Of a DNA stretch of 64,000 bases, positions 1 to 12,249 are shown piece by piece (positions within the stretch are counted from its first letter, which is position 1; each line of letters opens with the position of its first letter). The DNA lies in NCBI RefSeq assembly GCF_032854445.1, contig NW_027018079.1:26834-90833 (forward strand), written 5' to 3'. The stretch comes from Liolophura sinensis (taxonomy: Eukaryota > Mollusca > Polyplacophora > Chitonida > Chitonidae). The notes under the pieces are model-generated. The model saw only the letters and a program-made list of their open reading frames with translations. It was not told where the DNA came from and ran no database searches. Position numbers and translations under genes: made by a program.

Positions 1-1248
1 ACTTCTAAGTCGAAGACAAACTCAATGTCTTTATCTACATGTAGAAAAACCACACCATTTGTATATAAAAAAAACACAAGGTACATAATACAGTCCGCTG
101 TAAAATGTACAATTGAAAACTGACCCACATCAATAAGGTGCCAAAAGATGCGCAATTGGGCCAGGCATCTCCAGCTGTTGAAAAATTGCAAATTTCCTTG
201 GTTTCCATGGAGTAAGAGCCGTTGCTGGGCACGTGATCTTGACATCAATGATTATTCATTTGTGGCTACAGCCAAAAGTATTGGTCGGAGAGCAACGCGG
301 TTTGCACCATTCGATTTCTCGTCAAAAAATACGTCGGAGTAGCCTCTTATCAGCAGCATTGGAACAGTTTTTGCACTTTTGGATTTTTGCCTGGTAATTT
401 TTCTAATTGAAATCGGCTACATTAACTATGTACAATCGCGACTGGTCATTACTATATTCAACTTTTCATTATAAGTTATGTGCCCTTCGGTAGCCCAGAC
501 GACGTCAAATCTTTGGGCCAAGCCCATTTAACTCACCCAGCAAATGTCTTACTTCTAAGTCGAAGACAAACTCAATGTCTTTATCTACATGTAGATAAAC
601 CACACCATTTGTATATAAAAAACCACAAGGTACATGATACAGTCTGCTGTAAAAAAAGTACAATTGAACACTGACCCACATCAATAAGGTGCCAAAAGAT
701 GCGCAATTGGGCCAGGCATCTCCAGCTGTTGAAAAATTGCAAATTTCCTTGGTTTCCATGGAGTAAGAGCCGTTGCTGGGCACGTGATCTTGACATCAAT
801 GATTATTCATTTGTGGCTACAGCCAAAAGTATTGGTCGGAGAGCAACGCGGTTTGCACCTTTCGATTTCTCGTCAAAAAATACGTCGGATTAGCCTCTTA
901 CCAGCAGCATTGGAACAGTTTTTCCATTTTTGGATTTTTGCCTGGTCTTTTTGCTAATTGAAATCGGCTACATTAACTATGTACAATCGCGACTGGTCAT
1001 TACTATATTCAACTTTTCATTATAAGTTATGTGCCCTTCGGTAGCCCAGACGACGTCAAGTCTTTGGGCCAAGCCCATTTAACTCACCCAGCAAATGTCT
1101 TACTTCTAAGTCGAAGACAAACTCAATGTCTTTATCTACATGTAGAAAAACCACACCATTTGTATATAAAAAAAACACAAGGTACTTGATACAGTCCGCT
1201 GTAAAAAGTACAATTGAACACTGACCCACATCAATAAGGTGCCAAAAG
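1..1248. repeat. Domain I, left edge: partial copy plus monomers 148 and 699
   Basis: The first 147 bp are the 3' part of a monomer cut by the window edge. Monomer 148 (TCGGAGTAGC, TTTTGCAC, GGTAATTTTTC) and the GATAAACC junction near 590 match the pairs starting at 11149/11700 and 13899/14450. The left edge is therefore another part of the five-monomer repeat found at 9.5-15 kb. Monomer 699 has a private CACCTTTCG. Confidence 0.85.
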
Positions 1249-2346
1249 ATGCGCAATTGGGCCAGGCATCTCCAGCTGTTGAAAAATTGCAAATTTCCTT
1301 GGTTTCCATGGAGTAAGAGCCGTTGCTGGGCACGTGATCTTGACATCAATGATTATTCATTTGTGGCTACAGCCAAAAGTATTGGTCGGAGAGCAACGCG
1401 GTTTGCACCATTCGATTTCTCGTCAAAAAATACGTCGGATTAGCCTCTTACCAGCAGCATTGGAACAGTTTTTCTACTTTTGGATTTTTGCCTGGTCTTT
1501 TTGCAAATTGAAATCGGCTACATTTACTATGTACAATCGCGACTGGTCATTATTATGTTCAACTTTTCATTATAAGTTATGTGCCCTTCGGTAGCCCAGA
1601 CGACGTCAAATCTTTGGGCCAAGCCCATTTAACTCACCCAGCAAATGTCTTACTTCTAAGTCGAAGACAATCTCAATGTCTTTATCTACATGTAGAAAAA
1701 CTACACCATTTGTATATAAAAAAACACAAGGTACTTGATACAGTCAGCTGTAAAAAGTACAATTGAACACTGACCCACATCAATAAGGTGCCAAAAGATG
1801 CGCAATTGGGCCAGGCATCTCCAGCTGTTGAAAAATTGCAAATTTCCTTGGTTTCCATGGAGTAAGAGCCGTTGCTGGGCACGTGATCTTGACATCAATG
1901 ATTATTCATTTGTGGCTACAGCCAAAAGTATTGGTCGGAGAGCAACGCGGTTTGCACCATTCGATTTCTCGTCAAAACATACGTCGGATTAGCCTCTTAC
2001 CAGCAGCATTGGAACAGTTTTTCTACTTTTGGATTTTTGCCTGGTTTTTTTGCAAATTGAAATCGGCTACATTTACTATGTACAATCGCGACTGGTCATT
2101 ATTATGTTCAACTTTTCATTATAAGTTATGTGCCCTTCGGTAGCCCAGACGACGTCAAATCTTTGGGCCAAGCCCATTTAACTCACCCAGCAAATGTCTT
2201 ACTTCTAAGTCGAAGACAATCTCAATGTCTTTATCTACATGTAGAAAAACCACACCATTTGTATATAAAAAAAACACAAGGTACTTGATACAGTCCGCTG
2301 TAAAAAGTACAATTGAACACTGACCCACATCAATAAGGTGCCAAAG
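1249..2346. repeat. Domain I monomers 1249 and 1798
   Basis: This adjacent pair shares TTTGCAAATTG, ATTTACTATG, ATTATTATGTTC and a following GACAATCTC. Its members resemble each other more than most neighbours do, consistent with a recent single-monomer duplication. The 1798 copy has private AAAACATACG. Confidence 0.75.
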
Positions 2347-3530
2347 ATGCGCAATTGGGCCAGGCATCTCCAGCTGTTGAAAAATTGCAAATTTCCTTGG
2401 TTTCCCCATGGAGTAAGAGCCGTTGCTGGGCACGTGATCTTGACATCAATGATTATTCATTTGTGGCTACAGCCAAAAGTATTAGTCAGAGAGCAACGCG
2501 GTTTGCACCATTCGATTTCTCGTCAAAAAATACGTCGGATTAGCCTCTTACCAGCAGCATTGGAACAGTTTTTCCACTTTTGGAATTTTACCTGGTCTTT
2601 TTGCTAATTGAAATCGGCTACATTAACTATGTACAATCGCGACTGGTCATTACTATATTCAACTTTTCATTATAAGTTATGTGCCCTTCGGTAGCCCAGA
2701 CGACGTCAAATCTTTGGGCCAAGCCCATTTAACTCACCCAGCAAATGTCTTACTTCTAAGTCGAAGACAAACTCAATGTCTTTATCTACATGTAGAAAAA
2801 CCACACCATTTGTATATAAAAAAAACACAAGGTACATGATACAGTCTGCTGTAAAAAGTACAATTAACACTGACCCACATCAATAAGGTGGCAAAAGATG
2901 CGCAATTGGGCCAGGCATCTCCAGCTGTTGAAAAATTGCAAATTTCCTTGGTTTCCATGGAGTAAGAGCCGTTGCTGGGCACGTGATCTTGACATCAATG
3001 ATTATTCATTTGTGGCTACAGCCAAAAGTATTGGTCGGAGAGCAACGCGGTTTGCACCATTCGATTTCTCGTCCAAAAATACGTCGGATTAGCCTCTTAC
3101 CAGCAGCATTGGAACAGTTTTTCTACTTTTGGATTTTTGCCTGGTTTTTTTGCGAATTGAAATCGGCTACATTTACTATGTACAATCGCGACTGGTCATT
3201 ATTATGTTCAACTTTTCATTATAAGTTATGTGCCCTTCGGTAGCCCAGACGACGTCAAATCTTTGGGCCAAGCCCATTTAACTCACCCAGCAAATGTCTT
3301 ACTTCTAAGTCGAAGACAATCTCAATGTCTTTATCTACCATGTAGAAAAACCACACCATTTGTATATAAAAAAAACACAAGGTACTTGATACAGTCCGCT
3401 GTAAAAGTACAATTGAACACTGACCCACATCAATAAGGTGCCAAAAGATGCGCAATTGGGCCAGGCATCTCCAGCTGTTGAAAAATTGCAAATTTCCTTG
3501 GTTTCCATGCAGTAAGAGCCGTTGCTGGCA
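2340..3530. other. Second cluster of small indels
   Basis: Relative to the 4548-6200 copy: missing A near 2345, extra CC near 2405, changed CAATTAACACTG near 2865, extra C near 3339, missing A near 3403 and missing G near 3528. These fall within 1.2 kb in otherwise near-identical monomers. A smaller pair (missing T near 29062, extra A near 29099) occurs in monomer 28748. Confidence 0.6.
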
Positions 3531-4547
3531 CGTGATCTTGACATCAATGATTATTCATTTGTGGCTACAGCCAAAAGTATTGGTCGGAGAGCAACGCGGT
3601 TTGCACCATTCGATTTCTCGTCAAAAAATACGTCGGATTAGCCTCTTACCAGCAGCATTGGAACAGTTTTTCTACTTTTGGATTTTTGCCTGGTCTTTTT
3701 GCTAATTGAAATCGGCTACATTTACTATGTACAATCGCGACTGGTCATTATTATGTTCAACGTTTCATTATAAGTTATGTGCCCTTCGGTAGCCCAGACG
3801 ACGTCAAATCTTTGGGCCAAGCCCATTTAACTCACCCGGCAAATGTCTTACTTCTAAGTCGAAGACAAACTCAATGTCTTTATCTACATGTAGAAAAACC
3901 ACACCATTTGTATATAAAAAAAAACACAAGGTACTTGATACAGTCCGCTGTAAAAAGTACAATTGAACACTGACCCACATCAATAAGGTGCCAAAAGATG
4001 CGCAATTGGGCCAGGCATCTCCAGCTGTTGAAAAATTGCAAATTTCCTTGGTTTCCATGGAGTAAGAGCCGTTGCTGGGCACGTGATCTTGACATCAATG
4101 ATTATTCATTTGTGGCTACAGCCAAAAGTATTGGTCGGAGAGCAACGGGGTTTGCACCATTCGATTTCTCGTCAAAAAATACGTCGGATTAGCCTCTTAC
4201 CAGCAGCATTGGAACAGTTTTTCTACTTTTGGATTTTTGCCTGGTCTTTTTGCGAATTGAAATCGGCTACATTTACTATGTACAATCGCGACTGGTCATT
4301 ATTATGTTCAACCTTTCATTATAAGTTATGTGCCCTTCGGTAGCCCAGACGACGTCAAATCTTTGGGCCAAGCCCATTTAACTCACCCAGCAAATGTCTT
4401 ACTTCTAAGTCGAAGACAATCTCAATGTCTTTATCTACATGTAGAAAAACCACACCATTTGTATATAAAAAAAACACAAGGTACTTGATACAGTCCGCTG
4501 TAAAAAGTACAATTGAACACTGACCCACATCAATAAGGTGCCAAAAG
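2347..4547. repeat. Four-monomer higher-order repeat, copy 1 (with indels)
   Basis: Monomers 2347, 2898, 3448 and 3998 carry in order the markers AGTCAG, AAGGTGGC with TTTTTTTGCG, TTTCCATGC, and AACGGGG. The same order recurs at 4548, 5098, 5648 and 6200 with a 2200 bp offset. Copy 1 differs from copy 2 mainly by single- or two-base indels (near 2345, 2405, 2865, 3339, 3403 and 3528), treated separately as possible consensus errors. Confidence 0.9.
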
Positions 4548-7298
4548 ATGCGCAATTGGGCCAGGCATCTCCAGCTGTTGAAAAATTGCAAATTTCCTTG
4601 GTTTCCATGGAGTAAGAGCCGTTGCTGGGCACGTGATCTTGACATCAATGATTATTCATTTGTGGCTACAGCCAAAAGTATTAGTCAGAGAGCAACGCGG
4701 TTTGCACCATTCGATTTCTCGTCAAAAAATACGTCGGATTAGCCTCTTACCAGCAGCATTGGAACAGTTTTTCCACTTTTGGAATTTTACCTGGTCTTTT
4801 TGCTAATTGAAATCGGCTACATTAACTATGTACAATCGCGACTGGTCATTACTATATTCAACTTTTCATTATAAGTTATGTGCCCTTCGGTAGCCCAGAC
4901 GACGTCAAATCTTTGGGCCAAGCCCATTTAACTCACCCAGCAAATGTCTTACTTCTAAGTCGAAGACAAACTCAATGTCTTTATCTACATGTAGAAAAAC
5001 CACACCATTTGTATATAAAAAAAACACAAGGTACATGATACAGTCTGCTGTAAAAAGTACAATTTAACACTGACCCACATCAATAAGGTGGCAAAAGATG
5101 CGCAATTGGGCCAGGCATCTCCAGCTGTTGAAAAATTGCAAATTTCCTTGGTTTCCATGGAGTAAGAGCCGTTGCTGGGCACGTGATCTTGACATCAATG
5201 ATTATTCATTTGTGGCTACAGCCAAAAGTATTGGTCGGAGAGCAACGCGGTTTGCACCATTCGATTTCTCGTCAAAAAATACGTCGGATTAGCCTCTTAC
5301 CAGCAGCATTGGAACAGTTTTTCTACTTTTGGATTTTTGCCTGGTTTTTTTGCGAATTGAAATCGGCTACATTTACTATGTACAATCGCGACTGGTCATT
5401 ATTATGTTCAACTTTTCATTATAAGTTATGTGCCCTTCGGTAGCCCAGACGACGTCAAATCTTTGGGCCAAGCCCATTTAACTCACCCAGCAAATGTCTT
5501 ACTTCTAAGTCGAAGACAATCTCAATGTCTTTATCTACATGTAGAAAAACCACACCATTTGTATATAAAAAAAACACAAGGTACTTGATACAGTCCGCTG
5601 TAAAAAGTACAATTGAACACTGACCCACATCAATAAGGTGCCAAAAGATGCGCAATTGGGCCAGGCATCTCCAGCTGTTGAAAAATTGCAAATTTCCTTG
5701 GTTTCCATGCAGTAAGAGCCGTTGCTGGGCACGTGATCTTGACATCAATGATTATTCATTTGTGGCTACAGCCAAAAGTATTGGTCGGAGAGCAACGCGG
5801 TTTGCACCATTCGATTTCTCGTCAAAAAATACGTCGGATTAGCCTCTTACCAGCAGCATTGGAACAGTTTTTCTACTTTTGGATTTTTGCCTGGTCTTTT
5901 TGCTAATTGAAATCGGCTACATTTACTATGTACAATCGCGACTGGTCATTATTATGTTCAACGTTTCATTATAAGTTATGTGCCCTTCGGTAGCCCAGAC
6001 GACGTCAAATCTTTGGGCCAAGCCCATTTAACTCACCCGGCAAATGTCTTACTTCTAAGTCGAAGACAAACTCAATGTCTTTATCTACATGTAGAAAAAC
6101 CACACCATTTGTATATAAAAAAAAAACACAAGGTACTTGATACAGTCCGCTGTAAAAAGTACAATTGAACACTGACCCACATCAATAAGGTGCCAAAAGA
6201 TGCGCAATTGGGCCAGGCATCTCCAGCTGTTGAAAAATTGCAAATTTCCTTGGTTTCCATGGAGTAAGAGCCGTTGCTGGGCACGTGATCTTGACATCAA
6301 TGATTATTCATTTGTGGCTACAGCCAAAAGTATTGGTCGGAGAGCAACGGGGTTTGCACCATTCGATTTCTCGTCAAAAAATACGTCGGATTAGCCTCTT
6401 ACCAGCAGCATTGGAACAGTTTTTCTACTTTTGGATTTTTGCCTGGTCTTTTTGCGAATTGAAATCGGCTACATTTACTATGTACAATCGCGACTGGTCA
6501 TTATTATGTTCAACCTTTCATTATAAGTTATGTGCCCTTCGGTAGCCCAGACGACGTCAAATCTTTGGGCCAAGCCCATTTAACTCACCCAGCAAATGTC
6601 TTACTTCTAAGTCGAAGACAATTTCAATGTCTTTATCTACATGTAGAAAAACCACACCATTTGTATATAAAAAAACACAAGGTACTTGATACAGTCCGCT
6701 GTAAAAAGTACAATTGAACACTGACCCACATCAATAAGGTGCCAAAAGATGTGCAATTGGGCCAGGCATCTCCAGCTGTTGAAAAATTGCAAATTTCCTT
6801 GGTTTCAATGGAGTAGGAGCCGTTGCTGGGCACGTCATCTTGACATCAATGATTATTCATTTGTGGCTACAGCCAAAAGTATTGGTTGGAGAGCAACGCG
6901 GTTTGCACCATTCGATTTCACGTCAAAAAATACGTCGGATTAGCCTCTTACCAGCAGCATTGGAACAGTTTTTCTACTTTCGGATTTTTGCCTGGTCTTT
7001 TTCCGAATTGAAATCGGCTACATTTACTATGTACAATCGCGACTGGTCATTATTATGTTCAACGTTTCATTATAAGTTATGTGCCCTTCGGTAGCCCAGA
7101 CAACGTCAAATCTTTGGGCCAAGCCCATTTAACTCACCCGGCAAATGTCTTACTTCTAAGTCGAAGACAAACTCAATGTCTTTATCTACATGTAGAAAAA
7201 CCACACCATTTGTATATAAAAAAAACACAAGGTACTTGATACAGTCCGCTGTAAAAAGTACAATTGAACACTGACCCACATCAATAAGGTGCCAAAAG
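3998..7298. repeat. Six-monomer higher-order repeat (~3.3 kb), copy 1
   Basis: Monomers 3998, 4548, 5098, 5648, 6200 and 6749 are repeated in the same order at 7299-10598. Shared rare changes include AATTTAACACTG (about 5062 and 8362), TTTCCATGC (5703 and 9004), and the strongly marked monomer 6749 (GATGTGC, TTTCAATGG, GTAGGAG, GGTTGG, TTTTTCCG, CAGACAACG). The only difference I noted is the A-run near 6117 (10 versus 9). The duplication is therefore recent. Confidence 0.93.
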
Positions 7299-10200
7299 AT
7301 GCGCAATTGGGCCAGGCATCTCCAGCTGTTGAAAAATTGCAAATTTCCTTGGTTTCCATGGAGTAAGAGCCGTTGCTGGGCACGTGATCTTGACATCAAT
7401 GATTATTCATTTGTGGCTACAGCCAAAAGTATTGGTCGGAGAGCAACGGGGTTTGCACCATTCGATTTCTCGTCAAAAAATACGTCGGATTAGCCTCTTA
7501 CCAGCAGCATTGGAACAGTTTTTCTACTTTTGGATTTTTGCCTGGTCTTTTTGCGAATTGAAATCGGCTACATTTACTATGTACAATCGCGACTGGTCAT
7601 TATTATGTTCAACCTTTCATTATAAGTTATGTGCCCTTCGGTAGCCCAGACGACGTCAAATCTTTGGGCCAAGCCCATTTAACTCACCCAGCAAATGTCT
7701 TACTTCTAAGTCGAAGACAATCTCAATGTCTTTATCTACATGTAGAAAAACCACACCATTTGTATATAAAAAAAACACAAGGTACTTGATACAGTCCGCT
7801 GTAAAAAGTACAATTGAACACTGACCCACATCAATAAGGTGCCAAAAGATGCGCAATTGGGCCAGGCATCTCCAGCTGTTGAAAAATTGCAAATTTCCTT
7901 GGTTTCCATGGAGTAAGAGCCGTTGCTGGGCACGTGATCTTGACATCAATGATTATTCATTTGTGGCTACAGCCAAAAGTATTAGTCAGAGAGCAACGCG
8001 GTTTGCACCATTCGATTTCTCGTCAAAAAATACGTCGGATTAGCCTCTTACCAGCAGCATTGGAACAGTTTTTCCACTTTTGGAATTTTACCTGGTCTTT
8101 TTGCTAATTGAAATCGGCTACATTAACTATGTACAATCGCGACTGGTCATTACTATATTCAACTTTTCATTATAAGTTATGTGCCCTTCGGTAGCCCAGA
8201 CGACGTCAAATCTTTGGGCCAAGCCCATTTAACTCACCCAGCAAATGTCTTACTTCTAAGTCGAAGACAAACTCAATGTCTTTATCTACATGTAGAAAAA
8301 CCACACCATTTGTATATAAAAAAAACACAAGGTACATGATACAGTCTGCTGTAAAAAGTACAATTTAACACTGACCCACATCAATAAGGTGGCAAAAGAT
8401 GCGCAATTGGGCCAGGCATCTCCAGCTGTTGAAAAATTGCAAATTTCCTTGGTTTCCATGGAGTAAGAGCCGTTGCTGGGCACGTGATCTTGACATCAAT
8501 GATTATTCATTTGTGGCTACAGCCAAAAGTATTGGTCGGAGAGCAACGCGGTTTGCACCATTCGATTTCTCGTCAAAAAATACGTCGGATTAGCCTCTTA
8601 CCAGCAGCATTGGAACAGTTTTTCTACTTTTGGATTTTTGCCTGGTTTTTTTGCGAATTGAAATCGGCTACATTTACTATGTACAATCGCGACTGGTCAT
8701 TATTATGTTCAACTTTTCATTATAAGTTATGTGCCCTTCGGTAGCCCAGACGACGTCAAATCTTTGGGCCAAGCCCATTTAACTCACCCAGCAAATGTCT
8801 TACTTCTAAGTCGAAGACAATCTCAATGTCTTTATCTACATGTAGAAAAACCACACCATTTGTATATAAAAAAAACACAAGGTACTTGATACAGTCCGCT
8901 GTAAAAAGTACAATTGAACACTGACCCACATCAATAAGGTGCCAAAAGATGCGCAATTGGGCCAGGCATCTCCAGCTGTTGAAAAATTGCAAATTTCCTT
9001 GGTTTCCATGCAGTAAGAGCCGTTGCTGGGCACGTGATCTTGACATCAATGATTATTCATTTGTGGCTACAGCCAAAAGTATTGGTCGGAGAGCAACGCG
9101 GTTTGCACCATTCGATTTCTCGTCAAAAAATACGTCGGATTAGCCTCTTACCAGCAGCATTGGAACAGTTTTTCTACTTTTGGATTTTTGCCTGGTCTTT
9201 TTGCTAATTGAAATCGGCTACATTTACTATGTACAATCGCGACTGGTCATTATTATGTTCAACGTTTCATTATAAGTTATGTGCCCTTCGGTAGCCCAGA
9301 CGACGTCAAATCTTTGGGCCAAGCCCATTTAACTCACCCGGCAAATGTCTTACTTCTAAGTCGAAGACAAACTCAATGTCTTTATCTACATGTAGAAAAA
9401 CCACACCATTTGTATATAAAAAAAAACACAAGGTACTTGATACAGTCCGCTGTAAAAAGTACAATTGAACACTGACCCACATCAATAAGGTGCCAAAAGA
9501 TGCGCAATTGGGCCAGGCATCTCCAGCTGTTGAAAAATTGCAAATTTCCTTGGTTTCCATGGAGTAAGAGCCGTTGCTGGGCACGTGATCTTGACATCAA
9601 TGATTATTCATTTGTGGCTACAGCCAAAAGTATTGGTCGGAGAGCAACGGGGTTTGCACCATTCGATTTCTCGTCAAAAAATACGTCGGATTAGCCTCTT
9701 ACCAGCAGCATTGGAACAGTTTTTCTACTTTTGGATTTTTGCCTGGTCTTTTTGCGAATTGAAATCGGCTACATTTACTATGTACAATCGCGACTGGTCA
9801 TTATTATGTTCAACCTTTCATTATAAGTTATGTGCCCTTCGGTAGCCCAGACGACGTCAAATCTTTGGGCCAAGCCCATTTAACTCACCCAGCAAATGTC
9901 TTACTTCTAAGTCGAAGACAATTTCAATGTCTTTATCTACATGTAGAAAAACCACACCATTTGTATATAAAAAAACACAAGGTACTTGATACAGTCCGCT
10001 GTAAAAAGTACAATTGAACACTGACCCACATCAATAAGGTGCCAAAAGATGTGCAATTGGGCCAGGCATCTCCAGCTGTTGAAAAATTGCAAATTTCCTT
10101 GGTTTCAATGGAGTAGGAGCCGTTGCTGGGCACGTCATCTTGACATCAATGATTATTCATTTGTGGCTACAGCCAAAAGTATTGGTTGGAGAGCAACGCG

Positions 10201-10598
10201 GTTTGCACCATTCGATTTCACGTCAAAAAATACGTCGGATTAGCCTCTTACCAGCAGCATTGGAACAGTTTTTCTACTTTCGGATTTTTGCCTGGTCTTT
10301 TTCCGAATTGAAATCGGCTACATTTACTATGTACAATCGCGACTGGTCATTATTATGTTCAACGTTTCATTATAAGTTATGTGCCCTTCGGTAGCCCAGA
10401 CAACGTCAAATCTTTGGGCCAAGCCCATTTAACTCACCCGGCAAATGTCTTACTTCTAAGTCGAAGACAAACTCAATGTCTTTATCTACATGTAGAAAAA
10501 CCACACCATTTGTATATAAAAAAAACACAAGGTACTTGATACAGTCCGCTGTAAAAAGTACAATTGAACACTGACCCACATCAATAAGGTGCCAAAAG
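7299..10598. repeat. Six-monomer higher-order repeat (~3.3 kb), copy 2
   Basis: Monomers 7299, 7849, 8399, 8949, 9500 and 10049 are a near-identical copy of 3998-7298. After 10599 the correspondence stops: monomer 7299 has AACGGGG and a TTTCTAC/GCGAATTG tail, while 10599 has AACGCGG, TCGGAG and TTTGCAC. Confidence 0.93.
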
Positions 10599-12249
10599 AT
10601 GCGCAATTGGGCCAGGCATCTCCAGCTGTTGAAAAATTGCAAATTTCCTTGGTTTCCATGGAGTAAGAGCCGTTGCTGGGCACGTGATCTTGACATCAAT
10701 GATTATTCATTTGTGGCTACAGCCAAAAGTATTGGTCGGAGAGCAACGCGGTTTGCACCATTCGATTTCTCGTCAAAAAATACGTCGGAGTAGCCTCTTA
10801 CCAGCAGCATTGGAACAGTTTTTGCACTTTTGGATTTTTGCCTGGTCTTTTTGCGAATTGAAATCGGCTACATTAACTATGTACAGTCGCAACTGGTCAT
10901 TACTATATTCAACTTTTCATTATAAGTTATGTGCCCTTCGGTAGCCCAGACGACGTCAAATCTTTGGGCCGAGCCCATTTAACTCACCCAGCAAATGTCT
11001 TACTTCTAAGTCGAAGACAAACTCAATGTCTTTATCTACATGTAGAAAAACCACACCATTTGTATATAAAAAAAACACAAGGTACATGATACAGTCCGCT
11101 GTAAAAAGTACAATTGAAAACTGACCCACATCAATAAGGTGCCAAAAGATGCGCAATTGGGCCAGGCATCTCCAGCTGTTGAAAAATTGCAAATTTCCTT
11201 GGTTTCCATGGAGTAAGAGCCGTTGCTGGGCACGTGATCTTGACATCAATGATTATTCATTTGTGGCTACAGCCAAAAGTATTGGTCGGAGAGCAACGCG
11301 GTTTGCACCATTCGATTTCTCGTCAAAAAAAACGTCGGAGTAGCCTCTTACCAGCAGCATTGGAACAGTTTTTGCACTTTTGGATTTTTGCCTGGTAATT
11401 TTTCTAATTGAAATCGGCTACATTAACTATGTACAATCGCGACTGGTCATTACTATATTCAACTTTTCATTATAAGTTATGTGCCCTTCGGTAGCCCAGA
11501 CGACGTCAAATCTTTGGGCCAAGCCCATTTAACTCACCCAGCAAATGTCTTACTTCTAAGTCGAAGACAAACTCAATGTCTTTATCTACATGTAGATAAA
11601 CCACACCATTTGTATATAAAAAACCACAAGGTACATGATACAGTCTGCTGTAAAAAAAGTACAATTGAACACTGACTCACATCAATAAGGTGCCAAAAGA
11701 TGCGCAATTGGGCCAGGCATCTCCAGCTGTTGAAAAATTGCAAATTTCCTTGGCTTCCATGGAGTAAGAGCCGTTGCTGGGCACGTGATCTTGACATCAA
11801 TGATTATTCATTTGTGGCTACAGCCAAAAGTATTGGTCGGAGAGCAACGCGGTTTGCACCATTCGATTTCTCGTCAAAAAATACGTCGGATTAGCCTCTT
11901 ACCAGCAGCATTGGAACAGTTTTTCTACTTTTGGATTTTTGCCTGGTCTTTTTGCTAATTGAAATCGGCTACATTTACTATGTACAATCGCGACTGGTCA
12001 TTATTATGTTCAACTTTTCATTATAAGTTATGTGCCCTTTGGTAGCCCAGACGACGTCAAATCTTTGGGCCAAGCCCATTTAACTCACCCGGCAAATGTC
12101 TTACTTCTAAGTCGAAGACAAACTCAATGTCTTTATCTACATGTAGAAAAACCACACCATTTGTATATAAAAAAAACACAAGGTACTTGATACAGTCCGC
12201 TGTAAAAAGTACAATTGAACACTGACCCACATCAATAAGGTGCCAAAAG
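9500..12249. repeat. Five-monomer higher-order repeat (~2.75 kb), copy 1
   Basis: Monomers 9500, 10049, 10599, 11149 and 11700 recur in the same order at 12250-14999. Linking markers are AACGGGG, the GATGTGC monomer, ACAGTCGCAACTGG with GGGCCGAGCCC (10599), AAAAAAAACGTCGGAG (11149), and GATAAACC with AAAACCACAAG before 11700. The first two monomers also belong to the preceding six-monomer unit, so the 5-mer and 6-mer registers overlap. Confidence 0.9.
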
